64,000 nucleotides of DNA from Betaproteobacteria bacterium HGW-Betaproteobacteria-9 (GTDB taxonomy: Bacteria > Pseudomonadota > Gammaproteobacteria > Burkholderiales > Burkholderiaceae_C), in assembly GCA_002842215.1 (NCBI GenBank), contig PHCC01000012.1, positions 1-64,000 on the forward strand, read 5' to 3'. Under the pieces are notes generated by a model. That model did no database searches, was not told where the DNA came from, and saw nothing but the letters and a program-made list of their open reading frames with translations. Positions 19,661 through 27,751 of the stretch are shown piece after piece; position 1 is the first letter of the stretch; the number at the start of each line of letters is the position of its first letter. The position numbers and the translations under genes were made by a program.

Positions 19661-20940
19661 GCGAGACCCTCCAACCACCAACAACCGCGCAAGAGTCACC
19701 AGCCTCCAGCGACTACTTCTCGCCGATCCCGCTCTGGAACGCTGAAGGGCAGACCAAGCGCTTCGAGGTGATGGCCGACCGGCTGGGGGACCGCATCCCG
19801 GTAACGCGCCTGGAGAGCTGGCGCCAGTTCTCCGAGTTGCTGGAGAGTGACTTTTTCCGCCGGCAAGATTTGGTGTTTCGCGGCCATCGCCGTCACGACT
19901 GGGGACTGATGCCCACGCTGGGCAGGGTGACGACGGACGGCATCGTCACCAAGCCACTGGCTGATGCGCAACTCGAACGGTTCAAGCGGGCTGTGCGGGG
20001 CCGGTTGCACGACACCGCCTTGCTGGAAGACGACGACGAGATGTGGTCTGTAGGGCAGCACCATGGTTTGATGACGCCGCTGCTCGACTGGACCTATTCG
20101 CCATACGTGGCCCTGTTCTTCGCCTTTCAGAAAGAGGACCCGAAGAAAGAACAGGACAACCCATACCGCGCCGTGTACGTGCTCGACAAGCGCTTCCTGG
20201 CCAACCCGGCCATCGTGGCTGAAACAGGCATTCGAGTGGTCGAGCCAAGGCTGGACCACTATGGCAGGCTGGTGAACCAGGCCGGCTTGTTCACCTACTC
20301 GCCTCCTGACGCGACGATCGAGAACAAGCTGACCAATGTGCTGGCTGACGACGAAGGCTTCACCGATGAAGACCTTCGCAACGCTTCGGAGGATGAACAG
20401 CCCGGGCTGCTGGCGCGCTACATCTGCAAGATCTACATCCGCAACGACGACAGGGACAACTGCGTGCAGCACTTGCGGCGAATGAACGTGCACCACGCCA
20501 GCTTGTTCCCAGACCTGATTGGTGCCTCGGACTACTGCAACATCCTGGCCAGTGAAGTGGAGCAGGCGGCCGAGATCGAGCGGCAGGCCAGGCGGATCGC
20601 TGCTGCTGGATCGACGTCAATTGAGGCCCCCGTAGAAGCCCCGGTCGAGGCCCCAGCGATTGGACTGGCCAACACCGACAGCATCGAATTCTTGCTGCGG
20701 GCACCGCCCGCAGCCCAGCAGGTGGAGCCTGGTCGCGTTGGCTTGATCGCGCTGGAGCTGGCCAAGGCCTTGGTTGAAAACCAAGTGGTGGATTGGGACA
20801 AGCGTGACGCGGTGCAGGCGCGGCTGCGCAATGCAATTCGGGTGGTGCTGCGCCGTTATGGTTATCCGTCGGTGGCTCGCGATGCGGTGGCCGAGCAGGT
20901 GTTGGCTTTGGCCAAACAGACGCCTGCCGAGCCAGCGTAG
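19657..20940 (+). CDS. FRG-domain protein with HsdR-like C-terminal module
   Basis: QDLVFRGHRRHDWGLMPTLGR FRG motif; GTGA overlap with hsdS stop; C-terminal 360-427 aligns to the HsdR C-terminus. Confidence 0.85.
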   Translation: MSETLQPPTTAQESPASSDYFSPIPLWNAEGQTKRFEVMADRLGDRIPVTRLESWRQFSELLESDFFRRQDLVFRGHRRHDWGLMPTLGRVTTDGIVTKPLADAQLERFKRAVRGRLHDTALLEDDDEMWSVGQHHGLMTPLLDWTYSPYVALFFAFQKEDPKKEQDNPYRAVYVLDKRFLANPAIVAETGIRVVEPRLDHYGRLVNQAGLFTYSPPDATIENKLTNVLADDEGFTDEDLRNASEDEQPGLLARYICKIYIRNDDRDNCVQHLRRMNVHHASLFPDLIGASDYCNILASEVEQAAEIERQARRIAAAGSTSIEAPVEAPVEAPAIGLANTDSIEFLLRAPPAAQQVEPGRVGLIALELAKALVENQVVDWDKRDAVQARLRNAIRVVLRRYGYPSVARDAVAEQVLALAKQTPAEPA

Positions 20941-20975
20941 CTACCTGCCATGCACAAGCGGGGGAGAACAAGATC

Positions 20976-21974
20976 ATGAACGCGACCCGGCATACACCGG
21001 CTTTCAAACCTCTCAAACCCTGGATCTCTTTTGCCGACCAGCTTGCCCAACTGGAGCAGCGCGGCATGGAGGTGGAGAACAAGGTTGCGGCTCTGGACTA
21101 CCTGGAACGCATCGGTTACTACCGGCTCAGCGGCTACTGGTATCCGATGCGGGCCATTGACATAGCTGCCTCGCTCGCACAGGGGCAGGCTGTGCGTTCC
21201 AACGCATTCGTTGGCGGCACGCGGTTTGAAGATGTTGTGCACCTGTATGTGTTCGACAAAAAGCTGCGCCTGCTGGCGCTGGATGCACTGGAGCGCATCG
21301 AATTGGCGGTGCGGGTGGATGTGGCGCATTTGCTGGGGCAGCGCGACCCGAAGGCGCATGAGAACCCTGCTTGTCTGCACGGCAACTTTGCCAAGAAGGT
21401 GATCACCAAAGGGCCGGATACAGGGAAGACGGAGCACCAGGTGTGGCTGTCCAAATTCCAGGCGCTGCTGCAGCGGGCTCGCAAGGAGCCTTTTGTGCAA
21501 CACCACAAGCAGCAGTACGGCGCGTTGCCGATCTGGGCCGCCATCGAGGTGTGGGACTTTGGCCTGCTTTCCAAACTGTTCGCAGGCATGAAGCACGCCG
21601 ACCAGCAGGCGGTTGCCGCCATTTATGGCGCCCCTGATGGTCAGACCTTTGCTCAGTGGTTGCGGAGCTTGAACTTCATCCGCAATGTGTCGGCCCACCA
21701 CAGCCGTTTGTGGAATCTGAACGTGGTGGAGCGGGCTTCATTACCTGCGGACTGGCCTGCCGCGCTGGATAACTCCCGCCCGTTCTTCTATTTCTGCCTG
21801 ATGCAGCAATTGCTCAACGTGATCTGCCCCAATTCAGCCTGGGGGCAACGTGTGACGGAGCTGTTGGAGGGAGGTTTCCCGAACACGCAGAACGGGGTGT
21901 TGTCGCTGGACGACTTGGGGGCCGTGGTGGGCTGGGCAGAAACCATGCCGTGGAAAAAGCAGGCCCCCAAATGA
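20976..21974 (+). CDS. Abi_2-family (AbiD/AbiF-like) abortive infection protein with HEPN-type motif
   Basis: FKPLKPWISFADQLAQLEQRGMEV...YLERIGYYRLSGYWYPMR and LNFIRNVSAHHSRLWN (Rx4-6H). Confidence 0.88.
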   Translation: MNATRHTPAFKPLKPWISFADQLAQLEQRGMEVENKVAALDYLERIGYYRLSGYWYPMRAIDIAASLAQGQAVRSNAFVGGTRFEDVVHLYVFDKKLRLLALDALERIELAVRVDVAHLLGQRDPKAHENPACLHGNFAKKVITKGPDTGKTEHQVWLSKFQALLQRARKEPFVQHHKQQYGALPIWAAIEVWDFGLLSKLFAGMKHADQQAVAAIYGAPDGQTFAQWLRSLNFIRNVSAHHSRLWNLNVVERASLPADWPAALDNSRPFFYFCLMQQLLNVICPNSAWGQRVTELLEGGFPNTQNGVLSLDDLGAVVGWAETMPWKKQAPK

Positions 21975-22100
21975 AAACCGACGCGTACACAGAGTGCAGA
22001 GGCGTCGGGCGTATTGCATCTAATTCTAACGATATCGGGTACCCAGGTCAAACACTGTTAGACCGAAGGCCGGCAGGACCCATGCCGTGAAAGAGCACAC

Positions 22101-25100
22101 ATGCTGAACGAACAACAACTCGAAGACCTGTGCATCGGCTGGTTCCAGCAGACGGGCTGGCAGTTCGTCCACGGGCCGGACATTGCGCCAGAAGGCGACC
22201 GGCCGGAACGGGCGGACTTTCGGCAGGTGATCCTGCACGATCGGTTGCTGGCGGCACTGGCACGCATCAACCCGCAGATTCCTGCCGCTGCGCTGGAGCA
22301 GGCGGTGCACACCTTGCACACCGTCAGCGAGCCGCTGCAGGTGGTGCGCAACCGGGCGGTGCATCGGTTGCTGCTGGGCGGGGTGGACGTGAGCTTTGCC
22401 AACCCTGACGGCGAAGGCAAGAAGAGTGACTTGGTCAGCCTGATCGACTTTGCGAACCCGACCAACAATCAGTTCCTGGTGGTCAACCAGTTCACCGTGG
22501 CGGGTACCAAGCAGCCGCGCCGGCCGGACTTGGTGCTGTTCGTCAACGGCCTGCCGCTGGCGGTGATCGAGCTCAAGAACCCGGCCAACGAGCAAACCGA
22601 CATCTGGGACGCGTTCAACCAGTTGCAAACCTACAAGGACGAAACGGCCGATTTGTTCAATTGCAACACGGCGCTGGTGGTCAGCGACGGGTTCACCGCC
22701 CGGGTGGGCGCGCTCACGGCCGATGCCGAACGCATGCTGCCCTGGCGCACGATTGCCAACGAAGACGACCGCCCCCGTTTGCAGATGGAGTTGGAGACGC
22801 TGGTGCGCGGCTTCTTCAAGCCCGAGCTGTTTCTGGACTATGTGCGGCACTTTGTGCTGTTCGAGCAGGACGGCGACACCATTGTCAAGAAGATCGCGGG
22901 CTATCACCAGTTCCACGCGGTGCGCGAAGCGGTGCGCGCCACGGTGATCGCGGCGCAGGACGCGGACAAGGGCTTGCTGGAGGTGCACGAAGAACGCGCC
23001 ACCTACGGCAAGGAGGTGAAGCCTGGTTCGCGCAAGGCGGGTGTGGTGTGGCACACGCAGGGTTCGGGCAAGAGCATCACCATGGCCTGCTACGCAGGCA
23101 AGCTGCTTCAACATCCCGAAATGAAGAACCCAACCCTGGTGGTGGTGACCGACCGCAACGACCTTGACGGCCAGCTCTTCGGCACCTTCAGTGCGGCCAG
23201 CGACTTGCTGCGGACCACACCTATGCAGGCCAAAGACCGCGACGAACTGCGCGAGATGCTGGCCTCGCGCCAAGCGGGCGGCATCATCTTCACCACGGTG
23301 CAGAAGTTCGCGCTGCTCGACGGAGAAGAGGCGCACCCGCTGCTGTCGGGTCGTTCGAACATTGTGGTGATGTCGGACGAGGCGCACCGCAGTCAGTACG
23401 GCATGAAGGGCCGACTGGACACCACGACAGGTAAGTACGTTTATGGCTACGCCAAGCACCTGCGCGACGCACTGAAGAACGCCACCTTCATTGGCTTCAC
23501 CGGTACGCCCATCGCATTGGAAGACAAGGACACCCGCGCGGTGTTTGGGGACTACGTCAGCATCTACGACATCCAGGACGCGGTGGACGACGGCGCGACG
23601 GTGCCCATTTTTTACGAGAGCCGGCTGGCCAAGCTTGACGTGAAGCAGGCCGAGATTGACGCGCTCAATGTCTTGGTGGATGAAGTGGTCGAAGACGAAG
23701 AAGACTTCGCCAGCCGCGAGAAGACCAAGAGCGAATGGGCCGCGCTTGAAAAGCTGGTGGGCGCCGAGCCGCGTCTGCAGCAGGTGGCCAAAGACCTGGT
23801 GCAGCACTTTGACGTGCGCATCAGCACCATCGACGGCAAGGCCATGATCGTGTGCATGAGCCGCGACATCTGCGCTCAGCTTTACAGCGCCATCGTGGCG
23901 TTGCGCCCGGACTGGCACAACGCCGACCCGGAGCAGGGCGCCATCAAGATCGTGATGACCGGCTCAGCAGCCGACAAGCCGTTGTTGCAGCCGCACCTGT
24001 ACACGCACAAGGTGAAGAAGCGGCTGGAAAAGCGCTTCAAGGACCCGAAGGATGGGCTGAAGCTGGTGATCGTGCGCGACATGTGGCTGACCGGATTTGA
24101 CGCGCCGTCGTGCCACACCATGTATGTGGACAAGCCCATGAAGGGCCACAACCTGATGCAGGCGATTGCACGGGTGAACCGGGTGTTCAAGAACAAGCCC
24201 GGTGGCCTGGTGGTGGACTACATCGGCATTGCCAGCGAGCTGAAGGCCGCGCTGAAAACCTACACCGAGTCCAAAGGCAAGGGCGACCCCACACACAACG
24301 CTGCCGAGGCGCTGGCCGTGCTGCTGGAGAAGATGGACATCGTGCGCGGGTTGATGCACGGCTTTGACTACAGCGCCTTCGAGACCGACGCGGTGCCGCT
24401 GCTGGTGCCTGCAGCGAACCACCTGCTGGGCCTGAAAGACGGGAAGACCCGTTTTCTGGATGTGATGACGGCCGTGAGCAAGGCGTTTTCGCTCTGCGGC
24501 ACGCTGGACGACGCCGCCGCGATGCGCAGAGAGATCGCCTTCTTTGCCGCCATCAAGGCAGCTATCACCAAGTTCACCACGGTGGACAAGAAGCGCACCA
24601 CCGAAGACAAGAACAGCGCGCTCAAGCAGATCCTGGACAACGCCATCGTGGCCGATGGCGTGGCAGACATCTTTGCGCTGGCCGGGCTGGACAAGCCCAA
24701 CATCGGTTTGCTGTCGGACGAGTTCCTGGAAGACGTACGGCAGATGAAGACGAAGAATCTGGCCGTTGAGCTGTTGGAGAAACTGCTGCGCGACGAGATC
24801 AGGGCGCGCGCGCGCAACAACGTGGTGCAGGAAAAGAAATACGGCGACCGCCTGCTGGAGACCTTGCGCAAGTACCACAACCGCGCCATCGAAACCGCAC
24901 AGGTGATCGAAGAGTTGATTCAGATGGCCAAGGAGTTCCAGGCGGTGCTGGAACGCGAGTCCGCGCTGGGCCTGAGTCCGGACGAGATCGCTTTCTACGA
25001 CGCCTTGGCCAACAACGAAAGCGCGGTGCGCGATCTCGGCGACGACATCCTGAAAAAGATCGCCGTTGAAATCACCGAAAAACTGAAAGCCAGCACCACG

Positions 25101-25265
25101 GTGGACTGGCAGGTGCGCGAGAGCGTGAGGGCTCGCCTACGCATACTGGTGCGCCGCACTTTGCAGAAGTGGAAGTACCCTCCTGACCAGCAACCGGGGG
25201 CCGTGGAGCTGGTATTGAAACAGGCTGAGTCGCTTTCGAACGATTGGTCTAGCAACTTGCATTGA
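22101..25265 (+). CDS. hsdR: Type I restriction enzyme subunit HsdR
   Basis: RRPDLVLFVNGLPLAVIELKNP nuclease motif; HTQGSGKSITM; SDEAHRSQYG; GFTGTPI. Confidence 0.96.
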   Translation: MLNEQQLEDLCIGWFQQTGWQFVHGPDIAPEGDRPERADFRQVILHDRLLAALARINPQIPAAALEQAVHTLHTVSEPLQVVRNRAVHRLLLGGVDVSFANPDGEGKKSDLVSLIDFANPTNNQFLVVNQFTVAGTKQPRRPDLVLFVNGLPLAVIELKNPANEQTDIWDAFNQLQTYKDETADLFNCNTALVVSDGFTARVGALTADAERMLPWRTIANEDDRPRLQMELETLVRGFFKPELFLDYVRHFVLFEQDGDTIVKKIAGYHQFHAVREAVRATVIAAQDADKGLLEVHEERATYGKEVKPGSRKAGVVWHTQGSGKSITMACYAGKLLQHPEMKNPTLVVVTDRNDLDGQLFGTFSAASDLLRTTPMQAKDRDELREMLASRQAGGIIFTTVQKFALLDGEEAHPLLSGRSNIVVMSDEAHRSQYGMKGRLDTTTGKYVYGYAKHLRDALKNATFIGFTGTPIALEDKDTRAVFGDYVSIYDIQDAVDDGATVPIFYESRLAKLDVKQAEIDALNVLVDEVVEDEEDFASREKTKSEWAALEKLVGAEPRLQQVAKDLVQHFDVRISTIDGKAMIVCMSRDICAQLYSAIVALRPDWHNADPEQGAIKIVMTGSAADKPLLQPHLYTHKVKKRLEKRFKDPKDGLKLVIVRDMWLTGFDAPSCHTMYVDKPMKGHNLMQAIARVNRVFKNKPGGLVVDYIGIASELKAALKTYTESKGKGDPTHNAAEALAVLLEKMDIVRGLMHGFDYSAFETDAVPLLVPAANHLLGLKDGKTRFLDVMTAVSKAFSLCGTLDDAAAMRREIAFFAAIKAAITKFTTVDKKRTTEDKNSALKQILDNAIVADGVADIFALAGLDKPNIGLLSDEFLEDVRQMKTKNLAVELLEKLLRDEIRARARNNVVQEKKYGDRLLETLRKYHNRAIETAQVIEELIQMAKEFQAVLERESALGLSPDEIAFYDALANNESAVRDLGDDILKKIAVEITEKLKASTTVDWQVRESVRARLRILVRRTLQKWKYPPDQQPGAVELVLKQAESLSNDWSSNLH

Positions 25266-25269
25266 CCAG

Positions 25270-25278
25270 TTGTCCACA
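25270..25278 (+). promoter_or_regulatory. DnaA-box-like sequence TTGTCCACA
   Basis: One mismatch to TTATCCACA, next to iteron-like array. Confidence 0.35.
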
Positions 25279-25336
25279 CCCCTGCTCGAATTCACTGTTT
25301 CTAAAAAAATACTCAAGATCCGGACTCATATATGGT

Positions 25337-25441
25337 GCATGCGGTCGCACGACACGGGCGCATGTGGTTGCACGAACTACTGCATGCGGTCGCACGGGTC
25401 GCGCTGCATGCAGTCTCACGACTCACGCATGCGCTCGGTCA
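25337..25441 (+). repeat. Iteron-like direct repeats (GCATGCGGTCGCACG), candidate replication origin
   Basis: Units at 25337, 25360, 25382, 25406 and partial at 25427; spacing 23, 22, 24, 21 bp. Confidence 0.75.
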
Positions 25442-25620
25442 TCCCATCTTTGAAGGGCGAGGTCGAAGCGGCAACACTCGTGTCATCAAAATCCACCACT
25501 AAGATCGCTTCTTTCAAAGCTACTGAAATCTACCGGGATCTATCAATATATAAGGCTGTATAACAACCTTCAGTACTGGCGACGCCAGCAGCCGGTCTCG
25601 CCGCGCTGCAAAGTGTTCAG

Positions 25621-26475
25621 TCATTGCCTCACTTTGAGCAACCCGGCCGCATCGATTTCCCAGAAAAAATCCTGGCCATGGTCCCGCCTGGCCTTGGTCA
25701 CAGATCGCAGGGACCTGACCAACGTCTGCTTAAAACTGCGAAGGTCCTTAGTCTGGCTGCCCGAGAGCCATTTCACAGTTTCAATTCGAAGAGCGTGCGC
25801 CTCTGGCTGGCTGCTGTAGTACCCATGCAGCCACTTTGCCAGTGGCTTTCCATGCAGGTCTGCACGGACCTCCGAATGTAAAGAGGCAAAGCCACCAGGC
25901 GCGAAGAGCTTCACAAGATCAGGATCGATGCGCAAGCTCCATGCATCACCTGCGCACGGCCGTTTTGCACTGGACAACAGCGAACCGATGAACCTGGCCC
26001 CCCCTTGATCAATATCTAGGACTGCGCCAGCCAGTCTTTTCAAGCTTGCCTCGAGCTCAGCATAGCTCCTCCCGTCATCACCTTTCCTTTGGGCAAGCAG
26101 CAGTCGCCGAGCAGGCGCAACTACGACGCCGCCAAGCGGTTGGCCGCGCGCTGTGTCCAGGACAGCCAAAAGCACGTCAAGGTCCTGTTGGTCTAAAAGC
26201 TGGCCAGTGAAGCGCACTCGCATGTTTGAAAGGCCTGCAATCTGCTGGTCCCTCACAAACTCGCGCGCACCACCTTTTTTTCTTCGGTCTGCCATCGCTG
26301 CAAACAGGGCTGTGCGTAAGGCAACGTGTGGTGCAAGTTTTCGTCCCTGGTTTACCCCAGGCAAACTGACCTGACTAACCTGCCCCTCTGCGATCTGGAC
26401 TTCCTGCCTGATTTGAGTCAGCTCAACTTGCACCCTGATGCGTGCGAGGGCTTCATCTATGGATCGACTTGTCAT
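25621..26475 (-). CDS. TrfA-like plasmid replication initiator
   Basis: QLLDQQDLDVLLAVLDTARGQPL...GRSYAELEASLKRLAGAVLDI...WSLRIDPDLVKLFAPGG...KPLAKWLHGYYSSQPEAHALRIETVKWLSGS...KQTLVRSLRSV resembles TrfA family. Confidence 0.72.
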   Translation of the reverse strand: MTSRSIDEALARIRVQVELTQIRQEVQIAEGQVSQVSLPGVNQGRKLAPHVALRTALFAAMADRRKKGGAREFVRDQQIAGLSNMRVRFTGQLLDQQDLDVLLAVLDTARGQPLGGVVVAPARRLLLAQRKGDDGRSYAELEASLKRLAGAVLDIDQGGARFIGSLLSSAKRPCAGDAWSLRIDPDLVKLFAPGGFASLHSEVRADLHGKPLAKWLHGYYSSQPEAHALRIETVKWLSGSQTKDLRSFKQTLVRSLRSVTKARRDHGQDFFWEIDAAGLLKVRQ

Positions 26476-26477
26476 TG

Positions 26478-26822
26478 TCAGACTACCTGACCATGCTCTG
26501 TCTCCATTGGCTGCTTTCGTGGACGCCCTCGTCCGCGTTTGATAGGTAATTGCAGGACCGGAACTGACTGTGTTTGTGTCACCACTTTGTCCGTGGCACT
26601 CCCAAACGCCCACAGCCTGACCTCCGCGGCACGGAAGGTAATTTTTCGACCAAGCAAAACTGGCTGTGGAAATCCAGGTGGTGGCCTATGGATCCACCTT
26701 CTGACCGAGTTGAGCGGCTGGCCCAGGAATTCGGCAAGATGACCCAAATCCCAAAGTGCTGGGCCGGTTGATTCAGTTGAAGGGCGACTAGGGGGAGAAA
26801 GATTTTTTGAAAGAGAAGACAC
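26478..26822 (-). CDS. AlpA/MerR-type helix-turn-helix protein (putative excisionase/regulator)
   Basis: LWDLGHLAEFLGQPLNSVRRWIHRPPPGFPQPVLLGRKITFRAAEVRLW; stop 2 nt before the TrfA-like start. Confidence 0.6.
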   Translation of the reverse strand: MSSLSKNLSPPSRPSTESTGPALWDLGHLAEFLGQPLNSVRRWIHRPPPGFPQPVLLGRKITFRAAEVRLWAFGSATDKVVTQTQSVPVLQLPIKRGRGRPRKQPMETEHGQVV

Positions 26823-26850
26823 GAAGCACCACTGACGACAAGTCTTAAAG

Positions 26851-27077
26851 TCCGGGCCTTAGACCCGGAAAGTCGGCTTTATCGATGCCCCCGTACGGGC
26901 AGCAGAACGGAGGCGCGGCTGCGCGTCGTCCTAAGTGAACCAAGGCACACAACCTTGGCGACCACCTGGTGGCGAGGTGGCCGATGCTTCGATGCAGGGT
27001 CTTTCACCCTGCGGTCACACACTAACGTCGACCTTTCCAATGACGGGCAGAAACCCGAGATCCCTGACTTGCAGGGA
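26851..27077. other. Second hairpin-dense non-coding tract near right end of element 2
   Basis: Eight consecutive inverted repeats, e.g. GCAGGGT-CTTTC-ACCCTGC, CCAAGG-n7-CCTTGG, TCCGGG-n7-CCCGGA. Confidence 0.5.
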
Positions 27078-27258
27078 CCGCCACTCTAGATTGAGAGGCA
27101 GGCGAATTCTATGAGAATCCTCGAAAAACACAAGCCAGCGCATCTGATGCTCCGTGACATGCCAGGGACAGATCTGCGCAACAGTAAAAATCAAAGCAGA
27201 TCAAAGCAAGTCACACTGAGACAATGCGGGGACAGTGAAATTGATTGAAACAACAAAA

Positions 27259-27283
27259 AAGCCCAGTTTTTTGGACTGGGCTT
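27259..27283 (-). terminator. Intrinsic terminator downstream of tRNA-Asp
   Basis: AAGCCCAG...CTGGGCTT with T-run on minus strand. Confidence 0.7.
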
Positions 27284-27316
27284 ATCGTGTAACCTGTTGA
27301 TTTAACAGACATTTTC

Positions 27317-27393
27317 TGGCGGAGTGGACGGGGCTCGAACCCGCGACCCCCGGCGTGACAGGCCGGTATTCTAACCAACTGAACTACCACTCC
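27317..27393 (-). tRNA. tRNA-Asp (GTC)
   Basis: GGAGTGGTAGTTCAGTTGGTTAGAATACCGGCCTGTCACGCCGGGGGTCGCGGGTTCGAGCCCCGTCCACTCCGCCA. Confidence 0.97.
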
Positions 27394-27449
27394 GCAGTGG
27401 TGCAGCTTTTGCCTGATGCTTTTCAGCTTCAAGCCAAGTGCCACAAACT

Positions 27450-27525
27450 TGGCGACCCTACGGGGATTCGAACCCCGGTACTCACCGTGAAAGGGTGATG
27501 TCCTAGGCCTCTAGACGATAGGGTC
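27450..27525 (-). tRNA. tRNA-Glu (TTC)
   Basis: GACCCTATCGTCTAGAGGCCTAGGACATCACCCTTTCACGGTGAGTACCGGGGTTCGAATCCCCGTAGGGTCGCCA. Confidence 0.97.
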
Positions 27526-27600
27526 AAAACCTTGGAACTTCCAGAACCTCGCATTGTATCAGCGGCGCAATCGCTTTCCCGACACAAGCTTCACAAATTT

Positions 27601-27676
<76 letters not shown>

Positions 27677-27751
27677 ACAGGGTTTGTTGATTCACTCTTC
27701 GCATGTCACCGCTTGGTGTGAATCAGCAAGCCTCAAATTATAGGACATTTT

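Larger units (their letters stand above)
11936..27364. mobile_element. Integrative genomic element 2 (about 15.4 kb) inserted at tRNA-Asp
   Basis: Flanked by 48-bp direct repeats; encodes integrase near one end, excisionase-like and TrfA-like genes near the other. Confidence 0.85.

Noticed and set aside
22026-23918. 630-aa minus-strand ORF opposite hsdR
   Set aside because: Shadow ORF in GC-rich coding DNA; the plus strand encodes HsdR with all motifs
25337-25441. Possible CRISPR array
   Set aside because: Repeats are 15 bp with 6-9 bp gaps and variation within units; iteron-like spacing, and no cas genes
25270-25563. 97-aa ORF containing repeated CMRSH
   Set aside because: Protein repeat is just the translation of the iteron-like DNA repeats; no family signal
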